Assembly: GCF_019803445.1 (NCBI RefSeq)
Contig: NZ_CP081844.1
Location: forward strand, 1,066,501 to 1,130,500
Direction: 5' to 3'
Source of the DNA: Caenibius sp. WL
GTDB taxonomy: Bacteria; Pseudomonadota; Alphaproteobacteria; Sphingomonadales; Sphingomonadaceae
Length of the DNA: 64,000 nucleotides
In this document: positions 34,967-43,902 of the stretch, in pieces
How the letters are laid out: each line of letters begins with the position of its first letter
Position numbering within the stretch: the stretch's first letter is position 1
Program-made: the position numbers and the translations under genes
Notes under the pieces: generated by a model
The model's database searches: none
What the model was told of the DNA's origin: nothing
What the model saw: only the letters and a program-made list of their open reading frames with translations

Positions 34967-37309
34967 ATGGCGGCTGGACGGATTGGCCTGTGGGCCCTGG
35001 GCGGATTTCTGGTGCTGGTGGGGCTGGTGCTCGGCCTTGGCGGAGCCTGGTTGGCCAGCCTCGGCGGCTCGCTCTACTATGTGCTGACAGGGCTTGGCTG
35101 CCTCGTCTCCGGCGTGCTGATATGCCGTGGGCGGCGGCTGGGAACGTGGGTCTATCTGGCCGTTTTCCTGCTCACTTTGCTTTGGGCCTTGTGGGAAGTG
35201 CGTGCGGATTTCTGGCAGCTCCTGCCGCGCATTGGCGGGCCGCTGTTCATTCTTGTCTATATGCTGATGCCGTGGGTGCAGCGCGCCTTTGCGGCGCAGC
35301 CTGCCCGCAAGACCCCGGCCCGGTTCCTGCCGCTCGCGGTGGCGGCAGGCGGCGTGGCGGTCCTCGCGAGCGCGGGGCTGACTTCGCAGGGCAGCGTGTC
35401 GGCCATGCCCGCCAGCACCAGCGCACTGCCCCAATCGACGGCGGTGGAACTGGACGACAACTGGGAACACTACGGGCGCACGCTTTCGGGCACCCGCTAT
35501 TCCCCCGCCAGCGCGATCACGCCTGCAAACGCTAGCAATCTCGAAGTGGCGTGGACATATCGCACCGGCGATATCGCGGCCAATTATCCGAAGACCACGT
35601 CGGCCTTCATGTTCCAGGCGACACCGATCAAGGTCGGCGATACGCTCTATTTCTGCACGCCGCACGATATCGTGGTCGCGCTCGATGCCGATACCGGCAA
35701 GGAAAAGTGGCGCCACGATCCCAAGACGGATGACACGGGCGTGGCCATGCTGGTCTGCCGTGGCGTATCCTATTTCCAGACGCAGGAGGCGGTCAGCGAT
35801 TGTCCGCGCCGCATCCTGGTGGGCACGATCGACGGACGGATGATCGCGCTCGACGCGCAAACCGGCAAACGCTGCCAGAGCTTCGGCACCAATGGCGAGA
35901 TATCGCTGCGCGATGGTTTGGGACCGATGAAGCCGGGCCATCAGTATTCAACCTCGCCTGCCACCATCATCGGAAATGCCGCGGTCGTTGGTGGTTTCGT
36001 GCTCGATGGTGTGGCGACCAATCTGCCCTCGGGCGTTGTCCGCGCGTTCGACGCGCGCGACGGCAAATTGCTCTGGGCATGGGATATCGGCCGGCCGGAA
36101 GGGGCGCAACTCAAGCCGGACGAGATTTTCACCACCGGCACGCCCAACGCGTGGACGCTGTTCAGTGCCGATCCGGAACTCGGGCTGGTTTATGTGCCGA
36201 CGGGCAACAGCACCCCCGATTTCTTCGGCGGCAACCGCACGCCGGTGTCGGACAAGTATTCCAGTTCGGTGGTAGCGCTGGACGCGAAGACCGGGCAGGC
36301 CCGCTGGCATTTCCAGACCGTGCATCACGATCTGTGGGATTACGATATCGGATCGCAGCCGGTGCTGATCGATCTGCCGACGCCGGGCGGCACAGTGCCG
36401 ACACTGATCCAGCCGACCAAGCATGGTGAAATCTATCTGCTCGACCGGCGCGATGGCAAGCCGCTGGCCACGGTGGAAGAACGGGCGGTGCCCAAGGGCG
36501 ATATCCCGGAAGAACGCTATGCGCCGACGCAGCCCTGGTCCACTGGCATGCACAGCTTCACCCCGGCGCCGCTGGTCGAAAAGGACATGTGGGGGGCGAC
36601 CCCGCTGGATCAGATGTGGTGCCGTATCCAGTTCCGCCAGATGCGCTATCAGGGCAAGTTCACTCCGCCTTCGACGCATCGCACCTTGCAGTATCCGGGC
36701 AATTTCGGCGTGATCGACTGGGGCAGCGTGGCCGTGGACGAAGCGCGCGGGCTGATGATCGTCAACACGTCGGGCATGCCGCTGACGGTACGCCTCGTCC
36801 CTCGTAAGGAAGCGGACAAGCAGCTGGTCGCCAGCGCGGGCAACGGGCACAAGGGGCTGTCGCCGCAATACGGCACGCCCTATGCGGTGGATTTCGCGCC
36901 GTTCCTTTCGCCGCTGGGGCTGCCCTGCAATGCTCCGCCGTGGGGTACGCTGGCGGCGGTGGATCTCAAGACGAAGAAACTCGTCTGGGAAAAGCCACTG
37001 GGCACGACCCGCGATCACGCGCCACTGGGTATTGCCGTGCCGGGGGTGTTCAATCTAGGCGGCGCGGTGGTGACGAAGGGTGGGGTGACGTTCATCGCTG
37101 CCACGATCGACAACTACCTGCGCGCATTCGACACCACGACCGGCAAATTGCTGTGGGAAGGCCGCCTGCCCGCTGGTGGACAGGCGAATCCGATGACTTA
37201 CACTTCGAGCCGGAGCGGCAAGCAATATGTGGTGATCGCAGCGGGCGGCCATGGCTTCATGGGGACGACACCCGGCGACTATGTCATCGCTTACGCTTTG
37301 CCTGATTGA
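34967..37309 (+). CDS. Membrane-bound PQQ dehydrogenase (glucose/quinate/shikimate family)
   Basis: A 780-residue quinoprotein. About five membrane helices occupy residues 1-135, as in mGDH and quinate dehydrogenase, and the rest is an eight-bladed beta propeller facing the periplasm. Diagnostic segments include WEHYGRTLSGTRYSPASAIT, VYVPTGNSTPDFFGGNRTP, TVHHDLWDYDIGSQPVLIDL and TYTSSRSGKQYVVIAAGGHG. Electrons should pass from the reduced cofactor to ubiquinone. The substrate class cannot be settled from sequence: glucose, quinate, shikimate or another polyol. The adjoining TIM-barrel gene favours quinate or shikimate. No PQQ synthesis genes are in the window. Confidence 0.9.
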   Translation: MAAGRIGLWALGGFLVLVGLVLGLGGAWLASLGGSLYYVLTGLGCLVSGVLICRGRRLGTWVYLAVFLLTLLWALWEVRADFWQLLPRIGGPLFILVYMLMPWVQRAFAAQPARKTPARFLPLAVAAGGVAVLASAGLTSQGSVSAMPASTSALPQSTAVELDDNWEHYGRTLSGTRYSPASAITPANASNLEVAWTYRTGDIAANYPKTTSAFMFQATPIKVGDTLYFCTPHDIVVALDADTGKEKWRHDPKTDDTGVAMLVCRGVSYFQTQEAVSDCPRRILVGTIDGRMIALDAQTGKRCQSFGTNGEISLRDGLGPMKPGHQYSTSPATIIGNAAVVGGFVLDGVATNLPSGVVRAFDARDGKLLWAWDIGRPEGAQLKPDEIFTTGTPNAWTLFSADPELGLVYVPTGNSTPDFFGGNRTPVSDKYSSSVVALDAKTGQARWHFQTVHHDLWDYDIGSQPVLIDLPTPGGTVPTLIQPTKHGEIYLLDRRDGKPLATVEERAVPKGDIPEERYAPTQPWSTGMHSFTPAPLVEKDMWGATPLDQMWCRIQFRQMRYQGKFTPPSTHRTLQYPGNFGVIDWGSVAVDEARGLMIVNTSGMPLTVRLVPRKEADKQLVASAGNGHKGLSPQYGTPYAVDFAPFLSPLGLPCNAPPWGTLAAVDLKTKKLVWEKPLGTTRDHAPLGIAVPGVFNLGGAVVTKGGVTFIAATIDNYLRAFDTTTGKLLWEGRLPAGGQANPMTYTSSRSGKQYVVIAAGGHGFMGTTPGDYVIAYALPD

Positions 37310-37365
37310 CGCCGTGCGATAAGTTCCTCCCGCCGGGCATAACGGGGCCGGGCGGGAGATGGACA

Positions 37366-38241
37366 ATGGCCGCTTTGGGCCCGGATGATACGGTTCTGTG
37401 CACGGCGACGATGGGTTTCGGCGCCCTGCGCGAATTTGCCGAGGCTGCGGGTAGTGCCGGTTTTTCTGCGATTTCCCTGTCCGGCGGGGATTACAAATCG
37501 GCGCGGGCGGCGGGCCTTTCGGACGCGGATATCCGTTCGCTGCTGGCGGACAATAATCTGCGTGTGGCCGAACTGGATGGCGTGGTGGACTGGCTGTTCC
37601 CGCTGCCTGACAGGCAGGGCGCAGGCTACGATCTGGATATTCCCTTTTTCGGCCATTCGCAGGACGCATTCTTTGCCATCGCGGAAGTGCTGGACGCGCG
37701 TTCGATCAGCGCGGTCGATCCGTTCCTGCGCACCGCGCCGCTGGAGCAGATGGCGGAAGCTTTTGCCCGCTTGTGCAATCGAGCGGCCGAGCATGGCTTG
37801 CTGGTTCATCTCGAATTCCTGTCATGGGGGCCGGTGCCCGATCTTGCGGCCGCCTGGGACATCGTTCGGCTGGCGGGGCGAGACAACGGCGGCATCATGC
37901 TCGATGTGCTGCATCTGATGCGCAGCGGCGGGCGGGATATGTTGTCCCGCATTCCGGGCGAACGCATTCTTGCCACCCAGTTCTGCGATGGCCGCCTGAC
38001 AAGGCAGGGCGATTGCTTTGCCGATGCCGCCAATCGTGAATGGCCGGGGGAAGGCGAATTCGCTCTACCCGCGCTGCTGCGGGAATTGCGGGCGGCTGGA
38101 TGCATGGCGCCGCTGGGAGTGGAAGTGATGGGCGAAGCGACGGCGGGCCTCTCCCCACAGGCAATTGCCCGGCGCGCCCGTGAAGCGCTGGAGCAAACGC
38201 GCGAAGCCAGCCGGTCGAGCCAGCCGCCTGCCGCAGCATAA
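37366..38241 (+). CDS. TIM-barrel sugar isomerase/epimerase-family enzyme
   Basis: A 291-residue protein of the xylose-isomerase-like TIM-barrel family (AP_endonuc_2). I chose the ATG at 37366 (MAALGPDD) behind GGGAGAT. Candidate metal ligands appear in the usual order: Glu in VHLEFLSWG, Asp and His in GIMLDVLHLM, Gln in ATQFCDG, and Glu in LGVEVMGEA. The same fold and an E-D-Q-E ligand pattern occur in 3-dehydroshikimate dehydratases such as AsbF. It begins 56 bp after the PQQ dehydrogenase, so a quinate/shikimate-to-protocatechuate role is plausible but unproven. A 14-bp palindrome (AAACAG CC CTGTTT) lies just after the stop at 38247-38260. Confidence 0.78.
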   Translation: MAALGPDDTVLCTATMGFGALREFAEAAGSAGFSAISLSGGDYKSARAAGLSDADIRSLLADNNLRVAELDGVVDWLFPLPDRQGAGYDLDIPFFGHSQDAFFAIAEVLDARSISAVDPFLRTAPLEQMAEAFARLCNRAAEHGLLVHLEFLSWGPVPDLAAAWDIVRLAGRDNGGIMLDVLHLMRSGGRDMLSRIPGERILATQFCDGRLTRQGDCFADAANREWPGEGEFALPALLRELRAAGCMAPLGVEVMGEATAGLSPQAIARRAREALEQTREASRSSQPPAAA

Positions 38242-38535
38242 TCGCGAAACAGCCCTGTTTATTTCAAAAGGACATGAAGTGAACGGGACGCAGCGATAGC
38301 CATTGCGCGTGCAACCTGACTGATCATTATCGCCTGCCCGGGCCACCCAGCATATGGGCGCCTGCATAAACCAAAAATACCGTGGGAGACGGGCATGACG
38401 GGTACGGCAGCCTGGCGTCGAAATTGCGCACAAATTGCTGCGCGCCGCGTTTGCACGCCGCCGTCCCGTTTGCCCGCTATCCTGCCATCGATCTGATCCG
38501 GATTGACCGAAAACAGACAATTTGAGGGGGTTCAC

Positions 38536-40998
38536 ATGCAAGGACACTATTCCATCAGGACGGCGCTGTTCGCCAGTTGCGCATTGGGTGCCATGCCGTT
38601 TGTCGTCTCACCGGCATCGGCGGCCGATGGTTTGGGCGGGGTGGCGTCGCTGGCGGCGCCACGTCCCGTATTGTCGCGTATCGATGGCAAGCCCGCTGGC
38701 GGATTCCCGCAACAGGCCGCGCCCGAACAGGCCCGGCAGCACCAGGCCGACGCTTCGAACGCCGATATCGTCGTCACGGCGCGGCGCCGCGCGGAAAGCG
38801 CGCAGGATGTGCCGATTGCGGTAACCGCGCTCAACAACGAACAAGTGGCTGTGCCGGGGGCTATCGGCCTGACACAGGTCGCGCAACTGGCGCCCAGTCT
38901 GCAAATAACCGCTACCAATGCCCGCCAGACGAACATCAATATTCGCGGGCTGGGGGCAACGCCTGCTTTTGCCAGCCTTGGGCTGGAATACGGTGTCGGG
39001 GTCTATGTCGATCAGGTCTATTACAGCCGCCCCGCGCAGGCGGCGTTCGACCTTTACGATCTGCAACAGGTCGAAGTGCTGCGCGGCCCGCAGGGCACCT
39101 TATTCGGCAAGAACACCACCGCAGGCGCCATTCATATCACTTCGCAAGCCCCGACTTTCGATCCCGAATTCCGGGGTGAAGTCAGCGTCGGCAATTACCA
39201 GACGCTGCAGGTGCGCGCGACCGGATCGGCACCGATCACCGACAAGCTGGCTGTTCGCCTTACCGTGTCCGATACGGAACGGGACAAGGGCTTCCTGAAG
39301 AATGTCCACGACGGCAGCCGCAAGTCGGACCTGCACACGTTTTCGATCCGGGGGCAGGTGCTGTTCCAACCGACCGAGGAATTCTCGCTGCGCGTGATCG
39401 GTGATTACAGCAAATACAAGCAGGACTGCTGCATCGGCACCACCACCGGTGTGCGCACCACGAGGGTGGACGGCACGGCCTTGCCCAACGATTTCTACAC
39501 CCGGGCGAAGCGCTTCGGCTACACGCCGTTGCCGGTCGATCCGTTCAATCGGGAAATCGATATCAATCGCCCGCTCCGCCTCGATCTCAAGACCCACGGC
39601 ATCACCGCCATTGCCGATTACGATTTCGGCCCGGCTACGCTGACTTCGGTCACCGCATGGCGCAAGCTCTCCTACCGCCCGATGATCGACGCCGATCTGC
39701 TGCCGCTGGATATCTTCGTCGATGCCGGGATTTATGAAAAGCAGCGCCAGTTCAGCCAGGAACTGCGGCTTGCCTCCAACGGTAAGAACGATGTCGATTA
39801 TGTGGTCGGCCTCTATTATTTCAATCAGCGGATCGATGACAAACTGTTCACCAAGTACGGTTCGGATGCCGCCTTGTGGATTCTCGGGCCCGCGCAGGGC
39901 AGCACACAGGCATCGGCAGGCGGGCAGGCGGCGCTGAACGGATTGTTCGTGGATGGCACCGCGCGGGCCGACACCAAGAGTTACGCGGCTTTCGGCCAGG
40001 TGATCTGGCATGCGACCGACCGGCTCGATCTCACTGTGGGCCTGCGCTACACCAAGGAGAAGAAGACCGGCTTCTTCGAACAGGTCCAGCGCGGCCCGGC
40101 ACTGACGCCGGATCAGATCGCCCTTGGCGCGCAGGCGATCCGCAATTCGTTCGGGGCCACGATCCCGCGCTACGACGCCCGCACCAAGGAGGATAATCTT
40201 TCGGGCGGGGTCACGCTATCGTACAAGATCACGCCCGATATCATGATCTACGGCACATACGCCAAAGGCTACAAATCGGGCGGTCTCAATCTCAATGCCG
40301 TGCATGCCGATCCGGTCATCGCGCCCGAAAAGGTCGACAATTTCGAAGCGGGGATCAAGACCGCGCTGTTCGACCGGGCGCTCACGCTCAATCTCGCGGC
40401 GTTCCACACCCGTATCAAGAACTACCAGAGCCAGCAGGTCGACAACAACGGTGCTCCCACCGCTTATATCGCCAATGTCGGTACGGTGCGCACGCAAGGG
40501 ATCGAACTGGACGCGACTCTGCGCCCGGTCCGCAATCTCAGCCTGTTCGCATCGGCAAGCTACGTCGATGCGATCTACAAATCGTTCCGCAACGCACCTT
40601 GCCCGCTGGAATACCTGGGATTGCAGACGGCCTGCGATCTTAGCGGGCGCAGTCTGCCCGGCGTGTCGAAGTATTCCGTATCGCTCGGCGGGGAATATGC
40701 GGTGGATGTGTCCTCGTCGGCGCAGGTCTATGCCAACGCGAACTACAGCTACCGGTCCAAATTCAACGGGACATACAACCTGGCCGAAGACGCGGTGATC
40801 AAGGGATACGGGCTTACCAATCTCAGCGTCGGTTTCCGCCATCCCGATGGGCGCTGGGATATCTCCGTCTATGCGCGGAATCTGTTCAACACCAAATATT
40901 TCAACACGATGGGCTCGGCGGCTTTCAATACCGGTCAGTATAGCGGCGGCCCCGGAGACCCGCGCACCTACGGCGTGACTTTGCGCACATCGCTGTAA
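38536..40998 (+). CDS. TonB-dependent receptor
   Basis: Outer-membrane transporter of 820 residues. I chose the ATG at 38536 (MQGHYSIRT) with GAGGGGG 5 nt upstream. It has a signal peptide ending ASAAD at about 33, a TonB box (ADIVVTARRRAESAQ, about 75), a plug (with VLRGPQGTLFGKNTTAGAIH) and a barrel ending GVTLRTSL. It has no STN domain, so it does not signal through FecR. It precedes the arylsulfatase by 26 bp and is likely cotranscribed with it, which points to uptake of a sulfated compound or its desulfated product. The 294 bp upstream hold no gene. Confidence 0.93.
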   Translation: MQGHYSIRTALFASCALGAMPFVVSPASAADGLGGVASLAAPRPVLSRIDGKPAGGFPQQAAPEQARQHQADASNADIVVTARRRAESAQDVPIAVTALNNEQVAVPGAIGLTQVAQLAPSLQITATNARQTNINIRGLGATPAFASLGLEYGVGVYVDQVYYSRPAQAAFDLYDLQQVEVLRGPQGTLFGKNTTAGAIHITSQAPTFDPEFRGEVSVGNYQTLQVRATGSAPITDKLAVRLTVSDTERDKGFLKNVHDGSRKSDLHTFSIRGQVLFQPTEEFSLRVIGDYSKYKQDCCIGTTTGVRTTRVDGTALPNDFYTRAKRFGYTPLPVDPFNREIDINRPLRLDLKTHGITAIADYDFGPATLTSVTAWRKLSYRPMIDADLLPLDIFVDAGIYEKQRQFSQELRLASNGKNDVDYVVGLYYFNQRIDDKLFTKYGSDAALWILGPAQGSTQASAGGQAALNGLFVDGTARADTKSYAAFGQVIWHATDRLDLTVGLRYTKEKKTGFFEQVQRGPALTPDQIALGAQAIRNSFGATIPRYDARTKEDNLSGGVTLSYKITPDIMIYGTYAKGYKSGGLNLNAVHADPVIAPEKVDNFEAGIKTALFDRALTLNLAAFHTRIKNYQSQQVDNNGAPTAYIANVGTVRTQGIELDATLRPVRNLSLFASASYVDAIYKSFRNAPCPLEYLGLQTACDLSGRSLPGVSKYSVSLGGEYAVDVSSSAQVYANANYSYRSKFNGTYNLAEDAVIKGYGLTNLSVGFRHPDGRWDISVYARNLFNTKYFNTMGSAAFNTGQYSGGPGDPRTYGVTLRTSL

Positions 40999-41024
40999 TC
41001 AAACACCAATCGGAGAGATAGACC

Positions 41025-42680
41025 ATGAACAGGTTACAAATGCTGCTGGCGGCGACGGCGATGACCGCCGTATCCGCTGCTTCGGCCTCTGCACAGGAAA
41101 GCCGCCCCAATATCATCGTCATTCTGGTGGACGACATGGGGTTTTCCGATTTGGGGGCTTTCGGGGGTGAAATCCGGACGCCGAATCTCGATGCGTTGGC
41201 CAACAAGGGGGTGAAGTTCACGAACTTTCACGCCACGCCGGTGTGCGCGCCGACGCGGGCCGAACTGCTCACCGGGGTGGATCACCACCAAACCGGGCTC
41301 GGCAATTTTCCCGAACTGCGGCAGGACAACCAGATCGATAAGCCGGGATACGAAGGCTATCTGAACGATCGCGTCGCCACGATTGCCGAACGGCTGAAGG
41401 ATGCGGGCTACTATACGTTCCAGTCGGGCAAATGGCATCTGGGCTATGACCCGCACGCCAATCCGGCGGCGCGCGGTTTCGATCGGTCCTTCACTCTCTT
41501 GGGCGGTGGCCACAATCATTTCGGCGCCGATCAGGATCGCCAACGGCCTGACATGCCCAATGTCGGCCTGGTCTATACGCTGGACGGCAAGCAAGTGCCG
41601 ATCCCAGCGAACTTCTATTCGAGCGATTATTTCACCGGGCAGTTCCTGTCGTTCCTGCCCGCCGCAAAGGACAAGCGACCGTTCTTCGGCTACCTTGCCT
41701 TCACCGCGCCCCACTATCCGATCCAGGCCCCGCCCGAGGATATCAAACGCTATGCGGGCAAATATGATGCGGGTTACGATGTCTTGCGCCAGCAGCGGTT
41801 GCAGCGGCTCAAATCCCTGCGCATGATCCCGGAAAACGTCGTCGCCCACGACCAGTCTTCTTCCAGGCGTTGGGCCGATCTGACGCCGGAGGAACAGCGG
41901 ATCGAAGCGCGGACGATGGAAGCCTACGCAGGGATGGTCGACAGGCTCGATCAGAATGTGGGCAAGCTGGTCGCCGAGCTTAAGAAGCGGGGTCAGTACG
42001 ACAACACCGTGATCATGTTCCTGTCGGACAACGGCCCGGAAGGGCACGAGCTGGATCAGTCCTTTATCATTCCGGAAGCGGGCAAGGCCATGCTGGCCGG
42101 GGCCGACAACAGCCTGGAGGCCATCGGTTCGGCCAAGTCCTACGTCTGGTACAAGGCGAACTGGGCCGAAGCGGGCTCCGCCCCGTTCCGCCGCTACAAG
42201 TCCTTCCCGACGGAAGGGGGGACCCGTGTCGTCTCGTTCCTCAGCTATCCGAGGCAGGCCCGCACGGGGATCGAGCCGAGCTATCTGTCGGTGCGTGACG
42301 TGGTGCCCACACTGCTCGATCTGGCGCAGGTGAAGCTGGACAAGCCTGCCGAGTTCAGAGGTAAGCCGGTAATCGCACCGCAGGGTATTTCCTTCGCCCA
42401 GCGGATCAAGCCCGGTGCTCCGCCGCCGCAACTGTCGCCTACTTTCGCCGCTGGGGAAATGTTCGGCCGCCGCTATGTCCGCGAAGGGCGCTGGAAAGCC
42501 GTGCATATCCCGCCGCCGACCGGCAGCGGCCATTGGGAACTGTTCGATATCGAAGCCGATCCGGGTGAAGTGAACGATCTGGCGCGCAGCAATCCCGAAC
42601 AGCTCGCCGGGATGATCAAGGGGTGGAACCGCTACGCCACCGAAAAGGGCGTCGTGCTGCCGGTCATTCCGGGGAATTGA
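41025..42680 (+). CDS. Secreted arylsulfatase
   Basis: Type I sulfatase, 551 residues, with a signal peptide (ending ASASA, about 22). The metal-binding NIIVILVDDMGFSDLGAFGG comes first, then the CAPTRAELLTG motif whose Cys is converted to formylglycine in this family, then GKWHLGYD and a late SDNGPEG. It hydrolyses sulfate esters in the periplasm. A GGAGAG ribosome binding site precedes the ATG. The formylglycine-generating enzyme is not in the window. Together with the TonB receptor it forms a small sulfate-ester scavenging unit; whether the substrate is a steroid sulfate is speculation based on the steroid genes downstream. Confidence 0.92.
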   Translation: MNRLQMLLAATAMTAVSAASASAQESRPNIIVILVDDMGFSDLGAFGGEIRTPNLDALANKGVKFTNFHATPVCAPTRAELLTGVDHHQTGLGNFPELRQDNQIDKPGYEGYLNDRVATIAERLKDAGYYTFQSGKWHLGYDPHANPAARGFDRSFTLLGGGHNHFGADQDRQRPDMPNVGLVYTLDGKQVPIPANFYSSDYFTGQFLSFLPAAKDKRPFFGYLAFTAPHYPIQAPPEDIKRYAGKYDAGYDVLRQQRLQRLKSLRMIPENVVAHDQSSSRRWADLTPEEQRIEARTMEAYAGMVDRLDQNVGKLVAELKKRGQYDNTVIMFLSDNGPEGHELDQSFIIPEAGKAMLAGADNSLEAIGSAKSYVWYKANWAEAGSAPFRRYKSFPTEGGTRVVSFLSYPRQARTGIEPSYLSVRDVVPTLLDLAQVKLDKPAEFRGKPVIAPQGISFAQRIKPGAPPPQLSPTFAAGEMFGRRYVREGRWKAVHIPPPTGSGHWELFDIEADPGEVNDLARSNPEQLAGMIKGWNRYATEKGVVLPVIPGN

Positions 42681-42721
42681 TGCAAAGGGCGGTGGGCAGA
42701 CACCTGCTCCCGTGACGTTTC

Positions 42722-42753
42722 AAAAAAGAGGCGCGCCACGAAAGTGGCGCGCC
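42722..42753 (-). terminator. Perfect intrinsic terminator, minus-strand orientation
   Basis: GGCGCGCCAC (42730-42739) and GTGGCGCGCC (42744-42753) form a 10-bp perfect stem with a four-base loop. On the minus strand it is followed by TCTTTTTT; on the plus strand by ATAAAA. The T-run therefore serves minus-strand transcription, although the stem could also stop the sulfatase transcript weakly. Confidence 0.75.
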
Positions 42754-42860
42754 ATAAAAGGGGGGAGAGGGCAGATGAAGATTGCTCTCAATCTGCGCGG
42801 GGCCTCCTATAGAGGCTGAATCCGAACCCCAGATGAACATAGCTTCATAAACCGGAGCAT
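42722..42860 (-). ncRNA. Candidate small RNA with C/U-rich loop and terminator
   Basis: Read on the minus strand, about 140 nt fold as GCCTC-TATAG-GAGGC, then AGATTG-AGAG-CAATCT, then a single-stranded CCCTCTCCCCCC stretch, then a perfect terminator stem. The C/U-rich stretch is complementary to Shine-Dalgarno sequences, a feature known from alphaproteobacterial trans-acting RNAs. The 5' end is a guess; I see no clear promoter. It sits between the sulfatase and mucR genes and is antisense to neither. No Rfam family is assigned. Confidence 0.45.
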
Positions 42861-43078
42861 TCTGTCGGAATTCTGTTGGAAAATTGCGCTCTGTGAGCAT
42901 CTTGCGTGTAAGAGGCGATTTAATCGTGCATCCGACGCAGAATTTTATCCCATCCTAAGGATTCACGCAAAACCGTGGGTTGAATGGTTGCGCTCTGGCG
43001 CTTAGGCGTTTTGGAGCCGTTCCGTAATTCGGTGCGGATTCGAAGAATCACGGCCAAGTGATTTGGCAATGCCGCGTA

Positions 43079-43621
43079 ATGATGAAGGAAATGCCCTTGC
43101 AACCAGATGCACAGGCTCGCGAGACGTTAATTACTCTGACGTCCGATATTGTCGCTGCACATGTCAGCAACAACAACGTAGCCATTGATGAGGTTCCGGC
43201 TCTTATCGAGAACGTATTTCAGGCGCTGGCGGGCCTCGGTGAAGAACATGTCGAGGAAGAAGCCCCGCTGGAGCCGGCCGTTTCGATCCGCGCGTCGGTT
43301 CGCCCCGATCATGTCACCTGTCTTGAATGCGGCAAGAAACTGACTTTGCTCAAGCGTCACCTGATGACCGATCACGGTCTGACGCCGGATGAATATCGGC
43401 AACGCTGGAATCTGGCGGGGGATCATCCGCTGGTTGCTCCCAACTATGCGATGCAGCGCCGCGATCTGGCAGTGAAGATCGGCCTCGGCCACACCGACCG
43501 CCCAACCGGCGGTTCCAAGGCTGCGCCCGCACCCGCAGCACCTGCCCCCGCAAAGGCGAAGGCCAAGCGCGGACGCAAGCTGGGCTTGCGTTTCAACGGC
43601 GGGGATGGCGGGAAAGCGTGA
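43079..43621 (+). CDS. mucR: MucR/Ros family zinc-finger transcription regulator
   Basis: A 180-residue DNA-binding regulator. The single prokaryotic zinc finger is at about 85-110 (VTCLECGKKLTLLKRHLMTDH), followed by the conserved GLTPDEYRQRWNL. N-terminal residues (LITLTSDIVAAHVSNNNVAI, DEVPALIENVFQAL) are the family oligomerisation region. The Ala/Pro/Lys-rich tail is low complexity. The start is uncertain among ATGs at 43079, 43082 and 43091, because none has a strong ribosome binding site. MucR proteins bind AT-rich DNA broadly and often repress exopolysaccharide, motility and horizontally acquired genes; the AT-rich cassettes in this window could be among its targets. Confidence 0.92.
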   Translation: MMKEMPLQPDAQARETLITLTSDIVAAHVSNNNVAIDEVPALIENVFQALAGLGEEHVEEEAPLEPAVSIRASVRPDHVTCLECGKKLTLLKRHLMTDHGLTPDEYRQRWNLAGDHPLVAPNYAMQRRDLAVKIGLGHTDRPTGGSKAAPAPAAPAPAKAKAKRGRKLGLRFNGGDGGKA

Positions 43622-43664
43622 CTCTGCCGGGCTAGGCCCGGACACAGTTTCGCACATCCGAAGA

Positions 43665-43694
43665 GGGGGTGCCGGCTATGCCGCGCCCCCTTTT
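43665..43694 (+). terminator. Intrinsic terminator after mucR
   Basis: GGGGGTGC (43665-43672) pairs with GCGCCCCC (43683-43690, one G-T pair) and is followed by TTTT. It isolates mucR from the steroid cluster downstream. Confidence 0.75.
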
Positions 43695-43902
43695 GCATTG
43701 CTGCTGCAACGGCCGTGTATGCATGGATCATGGCGGGACAGGCCAATGTGGCCATAACGATCGCATCACACCGGTTGACAGCGCATCACGGGCGTTGATG
43801 AATAGCGCAGCCGGGCGTGGCCGAACGGAACGCACCCGGATGGGTAGAGAAACGGACAAGACCTGCAGGCGGGCGCGTTTCGTAATCGGGAGGGAACGGC
43901 TC

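Larger units (their letters stand above)
42681..43078. promoter_or_regulatory. Intergenic region between sulfatase and mucR
   Basis: About 400 bp without a protein gene. The left part holds a structured element read on the minus strand (see the ncRNA entry). The right part, about 42900-43078, is more AT-rich and should carry the mucR promoter; I see no clear -35/-10 pair. Confidence 0.45.

Noticed and set aside
42664-42900. 78-codon minus-strand frame after the sulfatase
   Set aside because: It crosses the terminator stem and the structured element, has no ribosome binding site and no motif; a noncoding RNA explains the strand signal better.
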